Assembly (NCBI GenBank): GCA_910584795.1
Contig: CAJUBZ010000001.1
Span: 1-46,932 of the forward strand
Origin: an uncultured Eubacterium sp.
Lineage (GTDB): Bacteria; Bacillota; Clostridia; Lachnospirales; Lachnospiraceae
Reading direction: 5' to 3'
DNA length: 46,932 nucleotides
Shown: piece after piece, positions 35,242-41,980 of the stretch
How the letters are laid out: the number at the start of each line of letters is the position of its first letter
Position numbering within the stretch: position 1 is the first letter of the stretch
The notes under the pieces: model-generated
Told to the model about the DNA's origin: nothing
What the model saw: only the letters and a program-made list of their open reading frames with translations
Database searches by the model: none
Position numbers and translations under genes: made by a program

Positions 35242-35696
35242 TGATGAGCAAGAATAAAATGATAATAGCCGGAGGAATAATAGTTACTCTTATAATTGCT
35301 GTAATAATAGTGGCTGCAGTTAACCACGGAACGAAAAAACAGGAAGATAAAGTTACAACAGTAACATCTATAACAACAGTGACTGGTGAGAGCAGTTTGA
35401 CAACAAGTACAGTCAGTAATGATCAAAAGACACAAAAGAGTGATTCAGGAGAGACTGCTACGAATAAAACTTATGGTAACAATCAGGGAGATAATTACGC
35501 TGTAGATATTTTTACGGATAAAGCAGTAGAAAATAAGACAAAAAAGCCTGTCGGAACGAAGAAGAATATCGAAACTAAGAAGAATACTGAAACAAAAAAG
35601 CAAGAGAAAAATCCGACTGGAGAGAAGCCGACAAAAGATGGACAGTCAGATAAAAATGATCCCAACAGTGATGACGGCTGGACAGATTTTTATTAA
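35241..35696 (+). CDS. Single-pass membrane protein with low-complexity Thr/Ser/Lys tail
   Basis: 151 residues. A transmembrane helix lies at about residues 7-27 (MIIAGGIIVTLIIAVIIVAAV). A Thr/Ser-rich stretch (about 38-65) is followed by a Lys/Thr/Glu repeat segment with alternating KKNIETKK and KKNTETKK units (about 105-125), and an acidic end DDGWTDFY. GGAGG precedes the start, and ATG at 35241 or 35244 may be used. The tail resembles a cell-wall-spanning linker. There is no enzymatic domain. It is coupled to the upstream membrane gene. Confidence 0.65.
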   Translation: MMSKNKMIIAGGIIVTLIIAVIIVAAVNHGTKKQEDKVTTVTSITTVTGESSLTTSTVSNDQKTQKSDSGETATNKTYGNNQGDNYAVDIFTDKAVENKTKKPVGTKKNIETKKNTETKKQEKNPTGEKPTKDGQSDKNDPNSDDGWTDFY

Positions 35697-35735
35697 AATA
35701 GTTAAAAATAATAATGATATAGAGAGGATAAAGAA

Positions 35736-36830
35736 ATGATGAAATTAGACAAGAAATTAAAAGTAGGCGTACTTGGAGCAACAGGAATGGTTGGTCAGAG
35801 ATTTATTACTCTTTTAGATAATCATCCATGGTTTGAAGTTGTTACATTAGCAGCAAGTCCACGTTCTGCAGGAAAAACATATGAAGAAGCTGTCGGCGAC
35901 AGATGGAAAATGACAGTTCCAATGCCGGAGCGTGTAAAAAGCATGATTGTTCATAATGTAAATGAAGTTGAGGCAGTTGCATCTACGGTAGATTTTGTTT
36001 TTAGTGCTGTTGATATGACAAAAGAAGAAATTAAAAAGATTGAAGAAGATTATGCAAAGACAGAAACACCTGTAGTATCAAACAATAGTGCACACAGATG
36101 GACACCAGATGTACCGATGGTAGTTCCGGAAATTAATCCAGAGCATTATGAAGTTATAGAATCACAGAAAAAAAGACTTGGCACGACAAAGGGATTTGTT
36201 GCAGTAAAACCAAACTGTTCTATTCAGAGTTATGCGCCAGTGTTGACAGCATGGAAAGAGTTTGAACCGGTAGAAGTAGTCGCTACAACATATCAGGCAA
36301 TTTCAGGTGCAGGTAAGACATTTAAAGATTGGCCGGAAATGGTTGGAAACATTATTCCATTTATTGGCGGTGAAGAAGAAAAATCAGAGCAGGAACCATT
36401 AAGACTTTGGGGAAAGGTAGAGAATGGTGAGATTGTTAAGGCATCTTCTCCAGTTATTACAACACAGTGTATCAGGGTTCCGGTATTAGATGGACATACA
36501 GCAGCGGTATTTGTTAAGTTTGCTAAGAAACCGACAAAGGAACAGTTAATTGAAGCAATGGTAAACTTTAGTGGTGAACCACAGGAATTAGAACTTCCAA
36601 GTGCTCCAAAACAGTTTATTCAGTATCTGGAAGAAGACAACAGACCACAGGTGGCTTTGGATGTTGATTTTGAAAAAGGTATGGGTGTGTCTGTAGGACG
36701 TTTAAGAGAAGACAGTGTATATGACTATAAGTTTGTAGGATTATCACATAATACGCTGAGAGGTGCGGCAGGTGGAGCTGTGTTGTCAGCAGAATTACTT
36801 GTTGCAAAAGGTTTTATCGAAGCAAAGTAA
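35736..36830 (+). CDS. asd: Aspartate-semialdehyde dehydrogenase
   Basis: A 364-residue NADPH enzyme forming aspartate semialdehyde for lysine/diaminopimelate, threonine and methionine. The Rossmann motif KVGVLGATGMVGQRFI is near residue 10. The catalytic cysteine is in VAVKPNCSIQSYAP near residue 160, and the substrate motif is SGAGKTFKDWPEM. The long form and the sequence around the cysteine resemble the archaeal/fungal-type branch rather than the E. coli type. AGAGAGG precedes two adjacent ATGs (35736, 35739). No lysC or dapA is adjacent. The function is firm. Confidence 0.95.
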   Translation: MMKLDKKLKVGVLGATGMVGQRFITLLDNHPWFEVVTLAASPRSAGKTYEEAVGDRWKMTVPMPERVKSMIVHNVNEVEAVASTVDFVFSAVDMTKEEIKKIEEDYAKTETPVVSNNSAHRWTPDVPMVVPEINPEHYEVIESQKKRLGTTKGFVAVKPNCSIQSYAPVLTAWKEFEPVEVVATTYQAISGAGKTFKDWPEMVGNIIPFIGGEEEKSEQEPLRLWGKVENGEIVKASSPVITTQCIRVPVLDGHTAAVFVKFAKKPTKEQLIEAMVNFSGEPQELELPSAPKQFIQYLEEDNRPQVALDVDFEKGMGVSVGRLREDSVYDYKFVGLSHNTLRGAAGGAVLSAELLVAKGFIEAK

Positions 36831-36881
36831 GATAAAAATATCAATAAAAAATATAAAAATATAAGGAAAATTTTAGGTTTT

Positions 36882-36990
36882 ACTATGGACTATTTTGTCA
36901 TTTTATGAGAGAATAGTCCATAGTTGCGTGTAGAGATAATTATGCTTACGCAATGGCTCGCACGCAAAGTGTTGCGGGCAACACTTTATT
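36882..36990 (+). repeat. Family B structured intergenic repeat, copy 2
   Basis: Opening hairpin ACTATGGACTATT/AATAGTCCATAGT (36882-36894, 36912-36924) differs in sequence from copy 1 but has the same place and form. Then comes TTGCGT...ACGCAA pairing and the terminal hairpin AAGTGTTGC-gg-GCAACACTT (36967-36986). TTATGCT-ACGCAA is shared with copy 1. It lies between asd and the NifU-like gene. Confidence 0.6.
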
Positions 36991-37020
36991 ATACATATTT
37001 CGAAAGGAGTATTTTTTCAA

Positions 37021-37713
37021 ATGATTTATTCAAAAGAAGTTGAAATGATGTGTCCAGTTGCAAAGGGCGCAAAACATGATCCTGCTCCAATACCGGAAGA
37101 AGGTAAGTGGGTTCACTCAAAAGAAATCAAAGATATTTCAGGTTTTACACATGGTGTTGGCTGGTGTGCTCCACAGCAGGGTGCCTGCAAGCTTACATTA
37201 AATGTTAAAGAAGGTATCATTGAAGAAGCATTAGTAGAGACAATTGGATGTTCAGGAATGACACATTCAGCAGCTATGGCAGCTGAAATTCTTCAGGGAA
37301 AGACAATTCTTGAAGCATTAAACACTGACTTGGTTTGTGATGCTATCAATACAGCTATGAGAGAGTTATTCTTACAGATTGTTTATGGTAGAACTCAGAG
37401 TGCATTTTCAGATGATGGTTTAGTAGTAGGTGCCGGTCTTGAAGATTTAGGTAAAGGTCTTCGTTCACAGGTTGGTACAATGTATGCTACTAAAGCAAAA
37501 GGTGTTAGATATCTTGAAATGGCTGAAGGTTATGTAACAGGTATTGCTCTTGACGCTGATGATGAAGTTATTGGTTACCAGTTTGTAAATCTTGGAAAGA
37601 TGACAGACTTTATTAAAGCAGGCGATGATCCTACAACAGCTTGGGAAAAATCAAAAGGTCAGTATGGCCGTGTTGATGATGCTGCTAAGATTATCGACCC
37701 AAGAAAGGAATAG
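37021..37713 (+). CDS. NifU/IscU-like scaffold protein paired with GGGtGRT protein
   Basis: 230 residues. The central part (about 45-110) follows the IscU/NifU-N scaffold: APQQGACKLTLNVKEGIIEEA, then GCSGMTHSAAMAAEILQGKTILEAL. Cysteines sit at the first two scaffold positions, with another in DLVCDAIN. The usual third cluster cysteine in a C-terminal helix is not obvious. A C-terminal extension (about 130-230) is specific to this family. GAAAGGAG lies about 11 nt before the ATG. It is followed after 12 nt by the GGGtGRT gene, and the two are found together in anaerobes. A role in Fe-S handling is inferred from the fold; the process is unknown. Confidence 0.85.
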   Translation: MIYSKEVEMMCPVAKGAKHDPAPIPEEGKWVHSKEIKDISGFTHGVGWCAPQQGACKLTLNVKEGIIEEALVETIGCSGMTHSAAMAAEILQGKTILEALNTDLVCDAINTAMRELFLQIVYGRTQSAFSDDGLVVGAGLEDLGKGLRSQVGTMYATKAKGVRYLEMAEGYVTGIALDADDEVIGYQFVNLGKMTDFIKAGDDPTTAWEKSKGQYGRVDDAAKIIDPRKE

Positions 37714-37725
37714 GAGGTAACGACA

Positions 37726-38736
37726 ATGGCATTATTTGAATCATATGAGAGAAGAATTGACCAGATTAATTCTGTTTTAAATAGTTATGGTATTGCTTCT
37801 ATTGAAGAGGCTGAAAAAATTACAAAGGATGCTGGATTAAACGTTTACGATATGGTAAAAGGTATTCAGCCAATTTGTTTTGAAAATGCGTGCTGGGCTT
37901 ATATTGTAGGTGCAGCAATTGCTATTAAAAAAGATTGCAGAAGAGCTGCTGATGCTGCTGCAGCAATCGGTGAAGGTCTTCAGGCTTTCTGTATTCCTGG
38001 TTCTGTTGCAGATCATAGAAAAGTTGGTCTTGGACATGGTAACTTAGGAAAGATGTTATTAGAAGAAGAGACAGAGTGTTTCGCATTCTTAGCAGGTCAC
38101 GAGTCATTCGCAGCTGCTGAAGGTGCTATCGGTATTGCTGAAAAGGCTAATAAGGTTCGTAAGAAACCTTTAAGAGTTATCTTAAATGGTCTTGGAAAAG
38201 ATGCTGCACAGATTATCTCAAGAATCAATGGTTTTACATTTGTTGAAACAAAGTATGATTATAAAGAAGCAAAATTAAATGTTGTATATGAAAAGGCATA
38301 TTCAGATGGTCTTCGTGCAACAGTTAAATGTTACGGAGCTGATGATGTTCAGGAAGGTGTTGCAATAATGCATCATGAAAATGTTGGTGTATCTATTACA
38401 GGTAACTCAACAAACCCTACAAGATTCCAGCATCCGGTAGCAGGTACATATAAGAAAGAGTGTATCGAACAGGGCAAGAAATATTTCTCAGTTGCTTCAG
38501 GTGGTGGTACAGGACGTACACTTCATCCTGACAACATGGCAGCTGGTCCTGCTTCATATGGTATGACAGATACATTAGGACGTATGCATTCTGATGCACA
38601 GTTTGCAGGTTCATCATCTGTTCCGGCTCACGTTGAAATGATGGGACTTATCGGAGCAGGAAACAACCCTATGGTTGGTATGACGGTTGCTGTAGCGGTA
38701 AGTGTACAGCAGGCAGCTGATGAAGGAAAATTTTAG
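37726..38736 (+). CDS. GGGtGRT protein (conserved anaerobe protein of unknown function)
   Basis: 336 residues. The name-giving motif appears as SVASGGGTGRTLHP near residue 262. Other conserved stretches are VADHRKVGLGHGNLGKML (about residue 88), FLAGHESFAAAEGAIGIAEKAN, and MGLIGAGNNPMVGMTVAVAVSV at the end. The protein is soluble, Gly/Ala-rich and probably an alpha/beta enzyme. Cysteines at about residues 46, 48 and 78 could bind a metal or cluster. It is encoded 12 nt after the NifU-like scaffold with the ribosome binding site overlapping that stop, and ended by a terminator. Function is unknown. Confidence 0.9.
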   Translation: MALFESYERRIDQINSVLNSYGIASIEEAEKITKDAGLNVYDMVKGIQPICFENACWAYIVGAAIAIKKDCRRAADAAAAIGEGLQAFCIPGSVADHRKVGLGHGNLGKMLLEEETECFAFLAGHESFAAAEGAIGIAEKANKVRKKPLRVILNGLGKDAAQIISRINGFTFVETKYDYKEAKLNVVYEKAYSDGLRATVKCYGADDVQEGVAIMHHENVGVSITGNSTNPTRFQHPVAGTYKKECIEQGKKYFSVASGGGTGRTLHPDNMAAGPASYGMTDTLGRMHSDAQFAGSSSVPAHVEMMGLIGAGNNPMVGMTVAVAVSVQQAADEGKF

Positions 38737-38767
38737 TTATATCATTAATAAATAATTTTGTTTTTTT

Positions 38768-38812
38768 AGAAAGTCTTGCATTGCAGTATTGCTTTGTGAG
38801 ACTTTCTTTTTT
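38768..38812 (+). terminator. Terminator after the GGGtGRT operon, overlapping the next promoter
   Basis: AGAAAGTCT (38768-38776) pairs with AGACTTTCT (38799-38807), followed by TTTTT. The right arm lies inside the spacer of the promoter for the GTPase-nuclease gene, so the two signals share bases. Confidence 0.8.
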
Positions 38813-38817
38813 ATAAT
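38789..38817 (+). promoter_or_regulatory. Promoter for a leaderless GTPase-nuclease mRNA
   Basis: TTGCTT (38789-38794), 17 nt, TATAAT (38812-38817). The ATG at 38825 is 7 nt after the -10 box and no Shine-Dalgarno sequence exists, the same geometry as the DUF5721 gene. Confidence 0.65.
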
Positions 38818-38824
38818 AATATTT

Positions 38825-41452
38825 ATGAAGAAAATAACAATTGGTATTGTGGCTCATGTTGATGGTGGTAAAACAACATTATCTGAGGCATTATTGTATA
38901 CTACAGGAAAGATAAGAAAATTAGGAAGAGTAGATCACAAAGATGCATATCTTGATACATTCCAGATGGAGCGTGACAGGGGAATAACGATATTCTCAAA
39001 ACAGGCTGTGATGGAATACAATGATATGCGTCTTATTTTGCTGGATACTCCCGGACATGTGGATTTTTCGGCAGAGATGGAGCGGACCTTATCAGTGCTT
39101 GACTATGCAGTTTTAGTTGTGAGTGGAAGTGAAGGGGTTCAAGGACATACAGAGACGCTTTGGAAGTTGTTAGAAACTTATAATGTTCCTACATTTTTAT
39201 TTGTAAATAAAATGGACATGCCAAATGTCAGTGGTGATTTCTTATTGCATGAGATAAAAGAAAAACTGGGTGACTCTGTGGTAAGATTTCCAATTGGTGT
39301 AGGGACAATGGAAGACATTGCCATGTGTGATGAAGACTTGTTTGAAACTTACATGGAAGGTGGAGAGATTAGTGAGACTACCATTTCGGAGTTGATATAC
39401 AACAGAGAGTTGTTTCCATGTTATTTTGGTTCTGCACTGCAGTTAGATGGCGTTGACAGTTTGTTAGAGGGGCTGTATCAATATACGTATGAACCAATTT
39501 ACTCACAAAACTTTGGGGCAAAAGTCTTTAAGATTTCAAAGGATCATAACAATAACCGTTTGTCGCACTTGAAAATAACAGGTGGAAGTTTAAAGGTAAA
39601 AGATGTCTTAAATGGAATCAATGGAGCAATAGAATGGAGTGAGAAGGTTAATGAGATTCGGATTTATTCCGGAGAAAAGTATGATGCTGTAGGAGAAGTA
39701 AATGCAGGAGATGTCTGTGCCATCGTAGGACTTACAAATACTTATCAGGGAGAAGGATTGGGATTTGAGACGGAGGAAATACCTCCAAGTCTGATACCGG
39801 TACTTTCCTACAAGTTAGATGTACAAAACAAGGTTAATATCAATCAGGTATATAAACAATTAAAAGAGTTAGAGGAAGAAGACCCTACATTAAAAATAAC
39901 TTGGAATGAAGAAAAGAAAGAATTGACTGCCAATGTTATGGGGCAGGTTCAGATAGAAGTTTTAAAAAGTCTAATCAAAGAAAGGTTTGATTTGGATGTA
40001 GAGTTTGGTGCAGGAAGTATTCTATATAAAGAAACAATAACGAATACAGTGGAAGGTGTCGGGCATTTTGAACCATTACGTCATTATGCAGAAGTACATT
40101 TGTTGTTAGAGCCGGGAATGCCGGGAAGTGGATTAACTTTTGGCAGCCATGTCAGTGAGAATGAATTAAGTAAAAACTGGCAGAGACTAATTATGACACA
40201 TTTAGAAGAAAAGACTCACAGAGGTGTGCTAACCGGATCACCGGTTACGGATATTTGTATTACAATTGTAGGTGGGAATGCTCATCTGAAACATACAGAG
40301 GGTGGTGATTTCAGACAGGCTACTTATCGTGCAGTAAGGCAGGGATTAAAGAAAGCAGAATCTGTTTTACTGGAGCCTTATTATGATTTTACATTAACGA
40401 TTCCTACAGACAGTGTGGGAAGAGCTATGACAGACATCAGTCAGATGGAAGGTACGATGAATCCACCGGAAACAGTTCATGAGAGAAGTGTATTGACCGG
40501 CTATGCACCGGTTTCGGCGATGTGGAATTATATCAATGATGTGAATGAATATTCCCATGGACAGGGCGCATTAGCATTGAAGTTTAAAGGATATGCACCA
40601 TGCCACAATGCAGAAGAAGTGATTGAAAAGATAGGATATGACAGTGAGACAGATTTGAGAAATCCTACAGGTTCAGTATTCTGTGCCCATGGAGCCGGAT
40701 TTAACGTTCCGTGGAATGAAGTTGAAAACTATATGCATGTGAAAACGTCTTTGAATCTCAATTCTATTGATAGGGAAGAATTGGAGGAGAGAAACAGTTT
40801 GGATGAGACATTTCATAGAAAAACTACAAAGTCTCTGAATGATTCTTATGCTACCGATAAAGAGTTAGAGGCAATTTTTGAAAAGACATTCGGACCGATT
40901 AAGAGAAAGAAATATACAGATACAAAGGTAAGGAATTATCATCAGAAACCGAAACAGTATAAAGGAAAGCAGAACAATAATCTTCCGGAGTGTGTTCTGG
41001 TAGATGGATATAATATTATTTTTGCATGGGAAGAATTAAAAGACATTGCGTCAAAGAATATTGACGGGGCGAGAGACAGACTGCTTGATATCCTGTCAAA
41101 CTATCAGGGATATAAAGATAATACACTTATTGTAGTTTTTGATGCTTACAATGTAAACAGATATAAGGAAACTATCTATAAACATAATAATATTTATGTG
41201 GTATTTACAAAGGCTGCAGAAACGGCAGATATGTATATTGCAAAGACAACTCATCAGATGGCTAGCAAATATCGTGTGACTGTGGCTACTTCAGATGCAT
41301 TGGAACAATTAATTATTATGGGACACGGAGCGCTCAGGATGTCTGCGATGAACTTTAAGGAAGAAGTGGACAGGATTAATAAACAGATAGAAGAGAGTAT
41401 CAAAGGGGATAGCAGCCTTGAAAATTATCTGATAAAAGATGAAACACGATGA
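38825..41452 (+). CDS. Ribosomal-protection-type translation GTPase fused to a Rae1/YacP-like NYN endonuclease
   Basis: 875 residues. The N-terminal two-thirds is an EF-G-like GTPase close to TetM/TetW proteins: G1 AHVDGGKTTL (about residue 10), RDRGITIF, DTPGHVDFS and NKMD. Domains II-V follow, ending in the YAPVSAMWNYINDVNEYSHG and PTGSVFCAHGAGF segments (about 560-640). The C-terminal 155 residues (about 720-870) form a NYN nuclease domain like B. subtilis Rae1/YacP: LVDGYNIIFAWEEL, GARDRLLDIL, VVFDAYNV, AETADMYIAK and VATSDALEQ, with the acidic residues retained. Rae1 cuts mRNA in the ribosomal A site, so a fusion to a ribosome-binding GTPase suggests factor-delivered mRNA cleavage; this is inference. 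Tetracycline resistance cannot be concluded. Confidence 0.9.
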   Translation: MKKITIGIVAHVDGGKTTLSEALLYTTGKIRKLGRVDHKDAYLDTFQMERDRGITIFSKQAVMEYNDMRLILLDTPGHVDFSAEMERTLSVLDYAVLVVSGSEGVQGHTETLWKLLETYNVPTFLFVNKMDMPNVSGDFLLHEIKEKLGDSVVRFPIGVGTMEDIAMCDEDLFETYMEGGEISETTISELIYNRELFPCYFGSALQLDGVDSLLEGLYQYTYEPIYSQNFGAKVFKISKDHNNNRLSHLKITGGSLKVKDVLNGINGAIEWSEKVNEIRIYSGEKYDAVGEVNAGDVCAIVGLTNTYQGEGLGFETEEIPPSLIPVLSYKLDVQNKVNINQVYKQLKELEEEDPTLKITWNEEKKELTANVMGQVQIEVLKSLIKERFDLDVEFGAGSILYKETITNTVEGVGHFEPLRHYAEVHLLLEPGMPGSGLTFGSHVSENELSKNWQRLIMTHLEEKTHRGVLTGSPVTDICITIVGGNAHLKHTEGGDFRQATYRAVRQGLKKAESVLLEPYYDFTLTIPTDSVGRAMTDISQMEGTMNPPETVHERSVLTGYAPVSAMWNYINDVNEYSHGQGALALKFKGYAPCHNAEEVIEKIGYDSETDLRNPTGSVFCAHGAGFNVPWNEVENYMHVKTSLNLNSIDREELEERNSLDETFHRKTTKSLNDSYATDKELEAIFEKTFGPIKRKKYTDTKVRNYHQKPKQYKGKQNNNLPECVLVDGYNIIFAWEELKDIASKNIDGARDRLLDILSNYQGYKDNTLIVVFDAYNVNRYKETIYKHNNIYVVFTKAAETADMYIAKTTHQMASKYRVTVATSDALEQLIIMGHGALRMSAMNFKEEVDRINKQIEESIKGDSSLENYLIKDETR

Positions 41453-41550
41453 GAGTATTCACAAAAAATAGTTATATTGGTATGTAGTCGCAAAAAGTAA
41501 AAGGTTGTGTTATACTGATTTTAATAGAGATTATATTGGAGATTTGCATT

Positions 41551-41841
41551 ATGGAAACAGGGATTAAAGAAGAAGTATTAGAGGAAATAAATCAGTTGGC
41601 CAGAAAATACGACATAAAAAAAGTGATTTTATTTGGCTCAAGAGCACGTGCAGATTTTCATAAAACAAGTGATATTGATTTGGCAGTCAGTGGAGGAAAT
41701 AAGACAATGTTTTATTTGGATGTGGAAGAAAAGACTTCTACATTACTAATGTTTGATATGGTAGACTTGGATGCAGATATACAGCCTGAATTGAGAGATT
41801 CTATTGTAAGAGAGGGAGTTGTTATTTATGAAGAAATTTAA
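41551..41841 (+). CDS. MNT-type nucleotidyltransferase (antitoxin-like)
   Basis: 96 residues from ATG 41551, which has GGAG (41537-41540) upstream; a TTG at 41536 overlaps that site. The minimal nucleotidyltransferase motif is complete: GSRARADFHKTSDIDLAVSG, the GSx10DxD pattern, and a third Asp in MVDLDADIQ. In HEPN-MNT toxin-antitoxin pairs such proteins modify or neutralise the HEPN ribonuclease encoded next. Here only a short HEPN-like remnant follows (41828-41938), overlapping by 14 nt. A weak extended -10 (TGTTATACT) lies about 35 nt upstream. Enzymatic activity looks intact, but the partner is lost. Confidence 0.85.
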   Translation: METGIKEEVLEEINQLARKYDIKKVILFGSRARADFHKTSDIDLAVSGGNKTMFYLDVEEKTSTLLMFDMVDLDADIQPELRDSIVREGVVIYEEI

Positions 41842-41938
41842 TAATTATATGAAGAATCTGCAAGTACTTAAAAAAGCAGAAAATGAAGATTTAGATAATG
41901 AGTTTATATATGGAGAAAATTTAGAAAGAATTAATTAA
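41828..41938 (+). pseudogene. HEPN toxin remnant (truncated substrate-binding protein)
   Basis: A 36-residue frame begins MKKFNNYMKNLQVLKK and continues AENEDLDNEFI, closely matching the N-terminus of HI0074-type HEPN proteins (the partner of MNT nucleotidyltransferases, normally about 130 residues). It stops after 36 codons, directly followed by a terminator. The catalytic RxxxxH region is absent. The overlap with the MNT gene is the usual TA arrangement, so this is a decayed pair. Confidence 0.7.
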
Positions 41939-41980
41939 AATAAGGGAGAATACAAATGTTTGTATTTTCCCTTATTTTCT
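41937..41980. terminator. Bidirectional terminator between MNT/HEPN and asnB
   Basis: AAAATAAGGGA at 41937-41947 pairs with TCCCTTATTTT, and the inner AATACAAA pairs with TTTGTATT. The nearly uninterrupted 19-bp stem with A- and T-rich ends serves both converging genes. Confidence 0.85.

Noticed and set aside
38789..38824. Longer GTPase-nuclease start at TTG 38789
   Set aside because: It is the -35 element of the promoter; family members start at MKKITIGIVAHVDGGKT.
38825..41452. Tetracycline resistance gene (tet)
   Set aside because: The GTPase core is TetM-like, but a NYN domain is fused and the C-terminal loops differ from known Tet proteins; resistance cannot be claimed.
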